Shown: piece by piece, positions 44,083 to 52,344 of the stretch
Position numbering within the stretch: position 1 is the stretch's first letter
Layout of the letters: every line of letters begins with the position of its first letter
NCBI GenBank assembly: GCA_964402115.1
Contig: CAYOBW010000006.1
Coordinates: forward strand, 1 to 64,000
DNA length: 64,000 nt
Source: CAYOBW01 sp964402115
GTDB taxonomy: Bacteria > Verrucomicrobiota > Kiritimatiellia > UBA8416 > CAYOBW01
Reading direction: 5' to 3'
Made by a program: the position numbers and the translations under genes
The notes under the pieces: model-generated
What the model was told of the DNA's origin: nothing
The model's input: the letters and a program-made list of their open reading frames with translations, nothing else
The model's database searches: none

Positions 44083-44250
44083 ATGGGTGACAGGAAGACG
44101 TTGTGCAGTTGGAAGCGTGGCAAGTACGAGGAAAAGCTCGACAAGCTGTCGGCCTTGGTCCGCAACCCCCGCTATGTGTGCGTGCGTTGTGGTCGGGCAG
44201 CCGCAGATAAAGACCAACTCTGTAAACCGGCTCGTCTCGAGAACGGCTAG
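44083..44250 (+). CDS. Tiny zinc-ribbon-like protein (55 aa)
   Basis: A 55-residue protein with four cysteines: C-S-W near the start, then Y-V-C-V-R-C-G-R and D-Q-L-C-K-P. The C-x2-C-G and the flanking basic residues resemble a small zinc ribbon. AGGAGG stands 9 bases before the ATG at 44083; an earlier in-frame ATG at 43993 has no such site. It lies between the DHH and dihydroorotase genes, 36 bp before the latter. I recognise the K-Y-E-E-K-L-D-K-L ... R-Y-V-C-x-x-C-G-R pattern as one seen in small hypothetical proteins of related bacteria; no function is known. Confidence 0.72.
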   Translation: MGDRKTLCSWKRGKYEEKLDKLSALVRNPRYVCVRCGRAAADKDQLCKPARLENG

Positions 44251-44286
44251 GAGGAGACCGCCTGACACCAGGACCGGAGGATGCAA

Positions 44287-45306
44287 ATGCCCCCGCAGAC
44301 AGAGCGCTTGATCTTGCCGCGCGCGGACGATTTTCACGTGCATCTGCGACAGGGTGACATGCTTCGCATGCTCGCTCCGCTGGTGGCCGTCGGGGGGGTT
44401 GGGCGCTGTCTGGTCATGCCCAATACCCAGCCTCCGCTTGCACTGCCCGCCGCTGCCCTGGCCTATCGCGATACCCTCAGGCAGGCGGCGCCTGGCACCG
44501 ATTTTCTGCTGTCACTCTACCTTACGCCGGAGTTGACGCCTGCGCGGGTGCAGGAGGCTGCCGCCGCGGGCATCACGGCTGTGAAGTGCTACCCGCGCGG
44601 TGTCACCACGCATTCCGATCAGGGCGTCGAAGATCTTGGGCGCTATGCGGACGTTTTCGCCGCCATGGCGGACCTTCGCCTGGTGTTGTCATTGCACGGC
44701 GAAATGCCGGCAAACCCGGCCCGCGACATCTGCGCCTTGAATGCGGAAGCTGCCTTTCTGGGTGAGCTTGAGCGTTTGCATCGTACATTTCCCCGCCTGC
44801 GCATCGTCCTGGAGCATGTGACCACAGCGGAAGGGGTCGCCTGCGTGCGAGCCTTAGGCCCCACCGTGGCGGCGACCATCACGGCTCATCACTTGGATTT
44901 GACCGTGGATGATTGGGCGGGTCGCAATCACAACTTCTGCAAGCCGGTTGCCAAGTACCCGCACGACCGCGAAGCGCTTCGGGCGGTCGTTGGCGAAGGT
45001 CACTCCCGGTTCTTCCTGGGTTCTGATTCGGCGCCTCACACGCGCGACCGCAAGGAGTGCGCCTGCGGCTGTGCCGGGGTGTTCACCGCGCCGCTGCTTC
45101 TGCCGTACCTGGCGGACACCTTCGACCGCCTGGGCTGCCTGGATCGTCTTCCGGATTTCATCGGACGCTTCGGGCACGAGTTCTACGAACTCCCGCCGCT
45201 GAATGGTTCCACGATCCTCCAGCGGCGCGACACCCGGGTGCCCGAAGTGTTCGGCTCGGTGGTGCCATATCGTGCCGGCGAGACGCTGCGCTGGGGCGTG
45301 GTCTGA
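44287..45306 (+). CDS. pyrC: Dihydroorotase
   Basis: A 339-residue metal-dependent amidohydrolase for the third step of pyrimidine synthesis. The metal ligands are present: HxH in DDFHVHLRQG, the carboxylated Lys in ITAVKCYPRG, His in LSLHGEMP and LEHVTT, and the catalytic Asp in FLGSDSAPHTRDRKE. The size and motifs fit the E. coli PyrC / yeast Ura4 type (class II), which works without ATCase. GGACCGGAGG is followed by ATG at 44281 and 44287; spacing favours 44287. No other pyrimidine genes are adjacent. Confidence 0.95.
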   Translation: MPPQTERLILPRADDFHVHLRQGDMLRMLAPLVAVGGVGRCLVMPNTQPPLALPAAALAYRDTLRQAAPGTDFLLSLYLTPELTPARVQEAAAAGITAVKCYPRGVTTHSDQGVEDLGRYADVFAAMADLRLVLSLHGEMPANPARDICALNAEAAFLGELERLHRTFPRLRIVLEHVTTAEGVACVRALGPTVAATITAHHLDLTVDDWAGRNHNFCKPVAKYPHDREALRAVVGEGHSRFFLGSDSAPHTRDRKECACGCAGVFTAPLLLPYLADTFDRLGCLDRLPDFIGRFGHEFYELPPLNGSTILQRRDTRVPEVFGSVVPYRAGETLRWGVV

Positions 45307-45310
45307 CCCC

Positions 45311-45955
45311 TCAGTGGTCGACGAGGTTGGATGGTTGCCGCCGACCCTCCTGCAGAATCAGTCCCCCCAGAATGCGCGCGCGCCCTCCGCCGGTTGTCAC
45401 GTCCGCCCACTCGTCGCGCGTATGCCACTCCACGGCGCCGTTCAGACGCAGCACATTACCACCCTTGCCGGCATGATTCAGCCCGAACGACTGCGCGTCG
45501 CCATTCCAGATCAACTCCTTGCCGTTCTTGTCGGACAGGAGCAGCGCCAGGCCGTTCGTGAAGGCCTCCGACAACCTGCCGGAGACGAGGCAGTTGCCGG
45601 CCGTTCAGCCATACGACCGTTCGTGCGTGGCCATGTTGTAGCTGCACGACAGGCTGGACAAGGGGTCTCCTCCCGGTGCGCGCGGTAGCCGTCCGGCGCT
45701 GGGACAGACGAACGTCTGCGGCGGTAGCGTGCCCAGCAATTCCCCGAGCTTCAGCGGGAATTCGCCGCCGTGGTCGGCGGCGTGACTGTGGATAGCCAGG
45801 CCAATCTGGCGGATGTTCTGCGCGCAGGAGGCCCGTCGTGCGCGTTCCCGTGCCGCACTGACGGCCGGTAAGAGCAAGCCGGCCAGCAGGCTGACGATCA
45901 TAATCACGGCCAGTAGTTCAATCAGAGTGAAGGCCGTAGGCAGGTGTTTGCTCAT
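45311..45955 (-). pseudogene. Pilin-like exported protein interrupted by an in-frame TGA
   Basis: The ATG at 45955 opens a prepilin-like protein (TAFTLIELLAVIMIVSLLAG, then AARERARRASCAQNIRQIGLA, typical of DUF1559-type proteins of Verrucomicrobia and Planctomycetes). After 116 residues (...CSYNMATHERSYG) a TGA stands at 45607-45605. The same frame then runs on without a break for ~100 more residues (TAGNCLVSGRLSEAF ... ILGGLILQEGRRQPSNLVDH) to 45311 and carries the C-terminal half expected for such a protein (WNGDAQSF, VLRLNGAVEW). A one-base change, such as TGG or CGA to TGA, would join the halves. Either a recent nonsense mutation, a sequencing error, or a genuinely short protein. Confidence 0.7.
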
Positions 45956-48114
45956 GGCGCGCTCCTCCTTCCGTCAACGCGGGCAGCTTCTTTCGTGGCG
46001 GTTTCCGGTACGTTCCAGTCAACGACCACATCGTTCACCAGCAGGCGCGGTCCGTCGCGGCGCGTGTGCCCGCCAGCGGGTGTGCGCACCGTCACGGCGG
46101 CGGTCTTGCCGGCCAGCGAGAGAGGGGCCGTTCCATGGATGTCACGCACAAGGAAGCGGTGGGTTACGGCGTCGTACAGGTCCACCGGTTGATCGCCAAC
46201 CGCCACGCTGACCTTGCGCTGCGTCGCGTGGGGATTGTAGTAAAGGTGCGTCGGATAGGCGGGCGCATGGAAGAAATCCGTCGCCAGGCAATCCACCTGC
46301 AAGATGCCCTCCTGGTCCGTTGTCGTTACGCAACCACCCAGCCAGCCGACGTGAGAAGATCCGTACAACGCAAGGTTCATGGGCCCCCACTGCCAGCCCA
46401 CGGGATCACCCGTGGCAAACGGCCGCGTGGCAGTGTCAACCACGTGTACGCGTAAGCGGTTGATCTGCAGGCGCGCGTGCACGCCTGCAGGTGTGGTTGG
46501 GGTATCGATGGAGGCTCTCACGTACACGACGTTGTTGGTGCCGGTTAGCAGCTGGCCGTGAGCCTGCTCCTGGCCAGTAGCTGGCAGCGTGAACAGCGGC
46601 AGCCAAGGTCCCTCCACGCTGCAGCCTTGGGACAACAGGCAACTCGTGGCGTCGGGTGCGCCCGGCACGATGCGTCCTTGAAGCCAGATCGTGCGACGGT
46701 TTCCCGGCGACAAGGGTATCTCCCAGACGTGCTCCAAACGCTCCCTGTCGCCAACCGTGGCCGACTCCAACTCCTCCCGCGCGTGATCGATTCCGCCCAG
46801 GCTCTGCCAGGAACCAGTCACGATGCGTCCCGGCGTGGTGCGAACGTCGCGGGTCGGCGCGTCGTAGCGCAGTGCCATGTGCCGCAGTCCCTCGTAGGCC
46901 AGGCAGGACTCCGGGTCATGTTGGTCAGCCCACGTGCGGTGATCCTGGTGGTTGGCGGGCAGGGCGGCGGCGTAGAACAGTCGCGCGGCATTGGTCAGAT
47001 TGAGCAGCCACTTGCCCAGGTCGCTGGCGTAACTGGAATCGTAGCGGGCCAGCGGGGCGAGTGTGCCGGCCCACTGGAACGTGTTCATGGAAAAGGCATA
47101 GCCATCTGTATCGGTGACGCTGCCAACCAAACCATGGCAGTCATAGTCGCCGAACCGCATTGCCAACACGCCCCAATGGGGGCGGGCTTGGGGCCGGTCG
47201 CGCGGCTCAAAACACCAGTTGAGCAGTTTCGGTAGATCGTACCGGCTGCCTGTCTCGGCATTCATGCGCACTGCTGCCATGGCGCCATAGGGTAACAGCA
47301 CCTCGTACAAGGGGTTTGCCTCGGCGGGCCGTCGCTCGAGAGCGCCCAGAGCCCACTTCGCCGCTTGAAGCATGCGCGGGTCGCGGAAGCGCTGCCAGGC
47401 CATGAACTCCAGCCAGGCGATACCTGCGGCGCCCTCGGGTTCGATCCGATCGCCATGATCGTTCGGTGTCAGGGTCTGGCAGTTGAACCCCGTGTGGTTG
47501 AAATCGGGCCACGCGGGCGGATTCGTGGCCGCGCCCAGGGCCACGCAGGCCGCCTGCCAGCGCAGGGCCGCAGCGCGGAGCAACTCGTCGCGGGCCGGGT
47601 TATGCGGGTAGAGCGCGCCCAGTTGAAACGCCAGCACGTTGGGCAGTACGTCGTACCAGAACGAGCCCCCCGTGCCGCCGCGCACGCTGTTGGCGTAGAC
47701 CCCGTGCGAGGAACTGAAGAAATTCGTGCTCAGCCTAACCCAGTCCTGGCCGCGGTACTGGCGCATATCCAGCCCGACCAGGCTCCCGCTGACAAGTGCC
47801 GCCAGGAACTGAATGGCTTCGGTGTCTCCTCTGGCGCCCACGTACGAGGGCATGCGCAACAGGGTTCGTTGATCGTCCTGCCAACTGAGCAGCGGGAGAT
47901 GTGTGCCGCACTTGCCCGTGTCAAAAGCCAAACCCATGTAGTCGAGAGTGACCTTGTGCCAGTCGCGCACCGACAGGGGTTGCGGCAGGTCGGGCATGAG
48001 CGCCACACGAGCGATACGACCGCGGGGCAGACCCGTGTCGCTCGCGCTCGCAGACGCCCCGACGAGTGTCAGGGCCAACAGACAACCCAACGAACCTGCG
48101 CACCGGGATTGCAT
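45952..48114 (-). CDS. Large exported protein of unknown function
   Basis: A 720-residue protein with a signal peptide (MQSRCAGSLGCLLALTLVGASASA). Residues ~60-450 are rich in alternating helical segments with conserved Trp, His and Gly (AALRWQAACVALG, FNHTGFNCQTLTPNDHG, AGIAWLEFMAWQRF, YEVLLPYGAMAAVRMNAET), which suggests an alpha/alpha toroid as in many carbohydrate-active enzymes; the last ~250 residues are beta-rich. No catalytic motif could be named. The start at 48114 overlaps nothing upstream, and the stop overlaps the pilin-like gene start by 4 bp, so the two are co-translated. The frame is open further upstream but that part runs into the FGE-like gene. A pilin-linked sugar-binding or degrading role is inference. 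Confidence 0.7.
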   Translation of the reverse strand: MQSRCAGSLGCLLALTLVGASASASDTGLPRGRIARVALMPDLPQPLSVRDWHKVTLDYMGLAFDTGKCGTHLPLLSWQDDQRTLLRMPSYVGARGDTEAIQFLAALVSGSLVGLDMRQYRGQDWVRLSTNFFSSSHGVYANSVRGGTGGSFWYDVLPNVLAFQLGALYPHNPARDELLRAAALRWQAACVALGAATNPPAWPDFNHTGFNCQTLTPNDHGDRIEPEGAAGIAWLEFMAWQRFRDPRMLQAAKWALGALERRPAEANPLYEVLLPYGAMAAVRMNAETGSRYDLPKLLNWCFEPRDRPQARPHWGVLAMRFGDYDCHGLVGSVTDTDGYAFSMNTFQWAGTLAPLARYDSSYASDLGKWLLNLTNAARLFYAAALPANHQDHRTWADQHDPESCLAYEGLRHMALRYDAPTRDVRTTPGRIVTGSWQSLGGIDHAREELESATVGDRERLEHVWEIPLSPGNRRTIWLQGRIVPGAPDATSCLLSQGCSVEGPWLPLFTLPATGQEQAHGQLLTGTNNVVYVRASIDTPTTPAGVHARLQINRLRVHVVDTATRPFATGDPVGWQWGPMNLALYGSSHVGWLGGCVTTTDQEGILQVDCLATDFFHAPAYPTHLYYNPHATQRKVSVAVGDQPVDLYDAVTHRFLVRDIHGTAPLSLAGKTAAVTVRTPAGGHTRRDGPRLLVNDVVVDWNVPETATKEAARVDGRRSAP

Positions 48115-48164
48115 GACGCGGAGATCGCCTTTTCGCCTGCCAGCCGTCGGGTATGTGCAGGCTG

Positions 48165-49706
48165 CTATGGGGTCTTGAAGTCCGGCGTGGGTACGCAAAC
48201 CAGGCGCAACCCCGTCCATTCGGCATCCACGAACCACCAGATGCTCTTGGGTTCGTTGGGGTAGTTCATATTCCAGGCCGGCACTTCCACGAGGCGGCAC
48301 ACATAGCCGAGCTGCTTGCGCGTGCTGGTGTAGTTGCCGCCAAGGACGACCCGCTCTTCGCCCGTGCCTGTCACCCACTCGCAAACGTTGCCAGCCATGT
48401 CGTGCAGGCCAAGCGTGTTGGGGGCCTTCGATCCGCACTTGCGCGGCTTGTACTTACCGTCGAAGTCGTCGAAGGAGTTGCCCTCGAACGTTGCCACTTG
48501 CGCCGCAGCATCGTCCGAGACCGGTGGTTCGGTCAAGCTGCCACCCCCCAGAACCCAGGCGTGTTTCCATTCGGCTTCCGTCGGCAGGCGGTACTTGTGT
48601 CCGGTTTGCTTGCCCAGCCACTTGCAGTACAACTCCGCGCTCAGGCGTGACATGCTCAGCGCCGGATAGCCGCTGGTGCCGTAGCCGCGCGTGACGTCGA
48701 TGTACGACATGCTCGGTCGCAGCTTCTTGGCGCGCAGCACGCCGTGCTGTTCCTTCTCCTTCACGTCCTCGCAGGTCATCCATGGCATGAATTCATCCCA
48801 CGTCACCTCGCGCTTGCCCAGGTAGAAGGGCTTGATGCCAGCGGCTGGATCGCCCGGCATTAGCACCATGTCGAATTTCACCTGTGTCGCCGCGATGATT
48901 TCAGCAAAGGCGGGCGGCAGTTTGCTCGCATCCACCGCGCCGCTGACCTCCTGCTCGTCTGTGTCTACGTCCGCCATGCTGGCTGCCGCCTTCCCGTCGG
49001 CAAGCGCCTCGACCTTGACCTTGATGGCAACCTCGTGGGAGATGTTGTCATCTGTCAGCAGGCCGAAACCGATGCTGTCGACGAAGTTCGCGTTGAATGC
49101 CTTACGGTCGAGACTGAACGCGCTCTTCAGCGTCAGGCGGTCTGCCTTGGCGTCCAGGATGGCCGGGAAGGAAATCGATTTCTCGATGCCATTCAGCTTG
49201 AAGTTACCCTCTATGCTGTGCGTGGCATTCGAGAAAGTGCTTCCGGTTGCACCAAGGGGCTTGATTGACGTGCTGGTGAACGTGGCCTTGGGATGCTGGT
49301 TGACCAGGAAGAAACCCCGCTTGAGCAGTGCGTCGGTCAGGATGTCGTGCTCGGACCAGACTGAAGCCATGTCGATTTCGACCGAAATCTGCTTCAGTGT
49401 GCCATCCGCCCCAACCACCGCCTGACCGGTGAGCCGGCTGTTGAAATCGCCGCTCCAGCCGCCCTGCACGCTTAGCGTCTTGCCCGCAAGCGTCTTCGCG
49501 CAGGAGAAGTCTATGACCGTGTTCGTGCTGTTGAGCAGAAAAGCTCGATCATCCGTAGCCTTTTGCACGGCGATCACCTGGCGGGCCGCACCCGCGCCGG
49601 CTTTGTCCAGCTTCTTGGCCTCCTCCTCCGTGCTGGGAATGAGCAGCACAGCCACAACGCCCACTACGATCAACGCCACAGCCACCCACAGCAGTTTCTT
49701 CTTCAT
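48165..49706 (-). CDS. YceI-domain / FGE-sulfatase-like fusion, membrane anchored
   Basis: A 513-residue protein. The N-terminus is one TM helix or uncleaved signal (MKKKLLWVAVALIVVGVVAV). Residues ~50-245 match YceI, a lipocalin-like fold for isoprenoid or other lipid ligands (NSTNTVIDFSCAKTLAG, SIEGNFKLNGIEKSISFP). Residues ~290-510 match the FGE-sulfatase / SUMF domain (YRLPTEAEWKHAW, LGLHDMAGNVCEWV, GLRLVC). The paired catalytic cysteines of true formylglycine-generating enzymes are not found: the GG-(N/S)-(Y/W) segment reads VVLGGNYTSTRKQLGYVCR. AAGGGAAGG precedes the ATG at 49706. It stands 50 bp upstream of the large exported protein on the same strand. Such a pairing is unusual; the role is unknown. 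Confidence 0.82.
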   Translation of the reverse strand: MKKKLLWVAVALIVVGVVAVLLIPSTEEEAKKLDKAGAGAARQVIAVQKATDDRAFLLNSTNTVIDFSCAKTLAGKTLSVQGGWSGDFNSRLTGQAVVGADGTLKQISVEIDMASVWSEHDILTDALLKRGFFLVNQHPKATFTSTSIKPLGATGSTFSNATHSIEGNFKLNGIEKSISFPAILDAKADRLTLKSAFSLDRKAFNANFVDSIGFGLLTDDNISHEVAIKVKVEALADGKAAASMADVDTDEQEVSGAVDASKLPPAFAEIIAATQVKFDMVLMPGDPAAGIKPFYLGKREVTWDEFMPWMTCEDVKEKEQHGVLRAKKLRPSMSYIDVTRGYGTSGYPALSMSRLSAELYCKWLGKQTGHKYRLPTEAEWKHAWVLGGGSLTEPPVSDDAAAQVATFEGNSFDDFDGKYKPRKCGSKAPNTLGLHDMAGNVCEWVTGTGEERVVLGGNYTSTRKQLGYVCRLVEVPAWNMNYPNEPKSIWWFVDAEWTGLRLVCVPTPDFKTP

Positions 49707-49798
49707 ATGCCTTCCCTTTTCTGCCCGCGGAGATGCGTCTTGCATGCACGGCGGGTACGGCTAACATCTCGACAAGCGCATATGGGTAAGCGAGACCG

Positions 49799-50770
49799 AT
49801 GAAAAAATCCATGCTCAAATGCATTTATTTCTGCCTGGTGCTCACGGCGGTTCGTGCGCGTGCCGTGGAAGAGGGTCTGGTACGGGTGGAAGTGCGACAG
49901 CTGCAGCTGGGTGTCATGGCGGTGCTGACGGTCTATGCTCCCGACGAGCAGGCGGGGCGGCGAGCCTGCGCTCTCGCCTTCGACCGCGTGCGGGCGCTGT
50001 CCGCCGTTTGCTCGACTCTCGATCCCGACAGCGAGGTAAGCGCCTTGCAGGCACGGGCCGGCGTCGGTCCTGTGCCGGTGAGCGCGGAGTTGTTTGCGGT
50101 TCTGAGTCTGGCCCACACGCTGGCCGCACAGACCGACGGGCGCCTTGACCCCACTGTCGGGCCGCTTGTGCGGCTCTGGCGCCGGGCTCGATTGGATCGG
50201 GCACTGCCCGATCCGGCTGCGCTCGCCACGGCTGGCCGCCTGACGGGCTACCGCCACATGCAATTCGATGCCGCCGCCGGGACGGTTGCGCTCGCTTTGC
50301 CTGGCATGCGTCTGGATCTGGGCGCCTTTGCCAAGGGTTTGGCCGGCGACCTTGCGTTGGCCGTCCTGCGCTCCAACGGCCTGCACCGCGCCATGATCGA
50401 AGCCGGCGGGGATATGGTTTTTGGCGCCGCTCCCCCGGGCCGCCCCGGTTGGCCAGTTGCCACCCCGCACCCGGGGCTCCCGGTTCTCGAACTGGCTGAC
50501 ACCGCCCTGTCCGTGTCGGGCGATACGGTTCAGTATGTGGAAGTGGCGGGGCGTAGGTACAGCCACGTGGTGGACCCCGCCACCGGCATAGGGTTGACGA
50601 ACCGCCTCATGTGCGTCGTGCAGGCCCCTTGCGGCGCGTTGTCCGATCCTCTGGCGACAGCGGGCACCTTGATGCCGGAACCGGCTTTTCGCGCCCTGCT
50701 GGCGCGCCACCATCCCACCGCCCGGACGTGGGTCTTTCCCTCTCCAGAACCACCGGCTACGACACCTTGA
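49799..50770 (+). CDS. apbE: FAD:protein FMN transferase (ApbE)
   Basis: A 323-residue exported flavin transferase. It attaches FMN to Thr of NqrB/NqrC, RnfD/RnfG and other flavinylated proteins. The signal peptide (MKKSMLKCIYFCLVLTAVRARA) fits a periplasmic enzyme. Motifs TDGRLDPTVGPLV, LDLGAFAKGLAGDLA, YSHVVDPATGIGL and GALSDPLATAGTLM are the expected ApbE signatures. The NQR-type gene at the window's right edge supplies a plausible target, although 13 kb away. Promoter not identified; a long hairpin follows. Confidence 0.93.
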   Translation: MKKSMLKCIYFCLVLTAVRARAVEEGLVRVEVRQLQLGVMAVLTVYAPDEQAGRRACALAFDRVRALSAVCSTLDPDSEVSALQARAGVGPVPVSAELFAVLSLAHTLAAQTDGRLDPTVGPLVRLWRRARLDRALPDPAALATAGRLTGYRHMQFDAAAGTVALALPGMRLDLGAFAKGLAGDLALAVLRSNGLHRAMIEAGGDMVFGAAPPGRPGWPVATPHPGLPVLELADTALSVSGDTVQYVEVAGRRYSHVVDPATGIGLTNRLMCVVQAPCGALSDPLATAGTLMPEPAFRALLARHHPTARTWVFPSPEPPATTP

Positions 50771-50775
50771 CGGGA

Positions 50776-50816
50776 AACGAAACGGGGAAGGCTGCCAGAG
50801 CCTTCCCCGTTTCGTT
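50776..50816. terminator. Bidirectional terminator between apbE and the oxidoreductase
   Basis: A perfect 18-base inverted repeat: 50776-50793 (AACGAAACGGGGAAGGCT) pairs with 50799-50816, with a 5-base loop. It lies between two convergent stop codons (50770 and 50839), and TTCGTT/TTTCGTT on each strand supplies a T-rich edge. Confidence 0.85.
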
Positions 50817-50838
50817 CTATCGTCGCCTGGTACGACGT

Positions 50839-52125
50839 TTACCCGCGGCCGGGAATGGGCGCCTTTTCGTCGGCCGGCGCCTTGACCGTGCCTTTCTCGA
50901 AGTCTTGCCACGAGGGGCTGGCAGCCTGGTTGTACAGCGGCGAGTCCTTGTTGACCAGCAGGTCGTCCAGCTTGATCAATTCGCCCGTGTAGGCGGCCAT
51001 GCGGCCCATGATGGCGCAGGCGGTCGATTCGGCCACGTTCTTCGCCTCGTTCAGGGCTTCGCTCTTCATAATGCTGTTGAGCAAATCCACGTGTTCCTGC
51101 ACATAGGGCCCCTCGAACTCCTCGAAGTCCGGCACGTCGACTTTCTTGCTGCTTGTGATACGCCCGCCGCCCCACAAGTTGCCTTCACTGCCGTTGAGGA
51201 ATTCGCTCACCCGGCCGTAGGTGCCGTTGATCTGCCGGCACATGCTGTGAATGTGCACCCCGTCGCCGTAGTCGAAGTCGATGCTGAAGTTGTCGAACTG
51301 GTTGCCCGTCAGGCGGCGTGCACGACCGCCAAAGCCGATCGCCGCGATCGGCGTCCGGCCAATGTACCAGTTGGCGACGTCGATGTTGTGGACATGCTGT
51401 TCGACGATATGGTCGCCGCTGACTTCCATGAAGCTCGTCCAGTTGCGGACCATGTACTCCGCGTCGCTCCAATTCTGCTCGCGCGTCTTGTACCACAGCG
51501 CGCCGCCGCACCAGTAAATAGCCCCTCCGCAGATCTTGCCGATGACACCCTGCTTGACGGCCTCGTAGCCCTTGCGGTAGGCGTTCTGGTGGCGGCGTTG
51601 CGTGCCGGCCACGACCGACAGTTTCTTGGTCTTGGCGTCTTCGCCTGCGGCGATAACCATGCGGATGCCGAGGGGGTCGACGGCAACCGGCTTCTCCATG
51701 AACACATGCTTGCCCGCCGCAATGGAGGCGGCGAAGTGCGGCGGCCGGAAGGCCGGCGGCGTAGCCATCAGGATGATGTCCGCGTCGGAGGCGCACACCT
51801 GCTTGTACGCGTCGAACCCGCCGAAGCACTTGTCCTCGGCCAGGCCGTACTTCTTGCCAGTACCGACGGCCTTATCCTTGAAGGCATCAGCTGCCGCAAC
51901 CAGTTTCATCTCGATGCCCAGGTAGTCGCACGCGTGCTTGTGGTTGTCCAGGGCGCCGCTGCCGCGGCCGCCGCAACCGATGAGACCCACCTTGACGCTC
52001 TTCCCCGCCCACGGCTTGGCCGCGGCCTGGGCCCGGACCACGTAGGGCGCGGCTGTGAGGATGGCACCGGCCACAGTGGCGGTGCCCAGGAAATCCCTGC
52101 GAGTGAGTTGCGACTGACTGGTCAT
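50839..52125 (-). CDS. Tat-exported Gfo/Idh/MocA-family oxidoreductase
   Basis: A 428-residue NAD(P)-dependent oxidoreductase-like protein. The N-terminus has a Tat signal with the twin-arginine motif TRRDFLGTA and a hydrophobic stretch ending before AAAKPWAGK. The Rossmann motif is GLIGCGGRGSGAL, and the conserved EKP motif is present (VFMEKPVAVDP). Such Tat-exported members are common in Planctomycetes, Verrucomicrobia and Bacteroidetes and act on sugars in the periplasm; the cofactor would be bound before export. Substrate cannot be told. Its own transcription unit, with the bidirectional terminator just beyond its stop. Confidence 0.92.
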   Translation of the reverse strand: MTSQSQLTRRDFLGTATVAGAILTAAPYVVRAQAAAKPWAGKSVKVGLIGCGGRGSGALDNHKHACDYLGIEMKLVAAADAFKDKAVGTGKKYGLAEDKCFGGFDAYKQVCASDADIILMATPPAFRPPHFAASIAAGKHVFMEKPVAVDPLGIRMVIAAGEDAKTKKLSVVAGTQRRHQNAYRKGYEAVKQGVIGKICGGAIYWCGGALWYKTREQNWSDAEYMVRNWTSFMEVSGDHIVEQHVHNIDVANWYIGRTPIAAIGFGGRARRLTGNQFDNFSIDFDYGDGVHIHSMCRQINGTYGRVSEFLNGSEGNLWGGGRITSSKKVDVPDFEEFEGPYVQEHVDLLNSIMKSEALNEAKNVAESTACAIMGRMAAYTGELIKLDDLLVNKDSPLYNQAASPSWQDFEKGTVKAPADEKAPIPGRG

Positions 52126-52292
52126 GGATGCTCCTCCCTATGCGTTTATTGCCTCGTACTGAACTCCCCGCTCCGGTTGTTGGACGGGGGGATCCGAACA
52201 CCATCCGAATCGTCGCGTTATGTAGCCTCCGCACGCTTCTGTCAAGGGCCGATTCGGCTTTTCCTTATTACGTGCGGTTCGCCGAAAACGAA

Positions 52293-52320
52293 CGGGCCGG
52301 TCACTCGCATGACCGGCCCG
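52293..52320 (-). terminator. Terminator of the coiled-coil protein gene
   Basis: CGGGCCGGTCA (52293-52303) pairs with TGACCGGCCCG (52310-52320) with a 6-base loop. On the minus strand it is followed by TTCGTTTTCGG, a T-rich tail. It lies 24 bp beyond the stop of the minus-strand gene ending at 52345. Confidence 0.75.
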
Positions 52321-52344
52321 CATATTCGCCTATGTCCGCTGCGC

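Noticed and set aside
45605..45607. TGA as a selenocysteine codon in the pilin-like gene
   Set aside because: No selenoprotein family fits and I saw no convincing SECIS-like hairpin just behind it; a nonsense change is simpler.
48165..49706. FGE-like protein as an active formylglycine-generating enzyme
   Set aside because: The catalytic cysteine pair is not present and no sulfatase gene is in the window.
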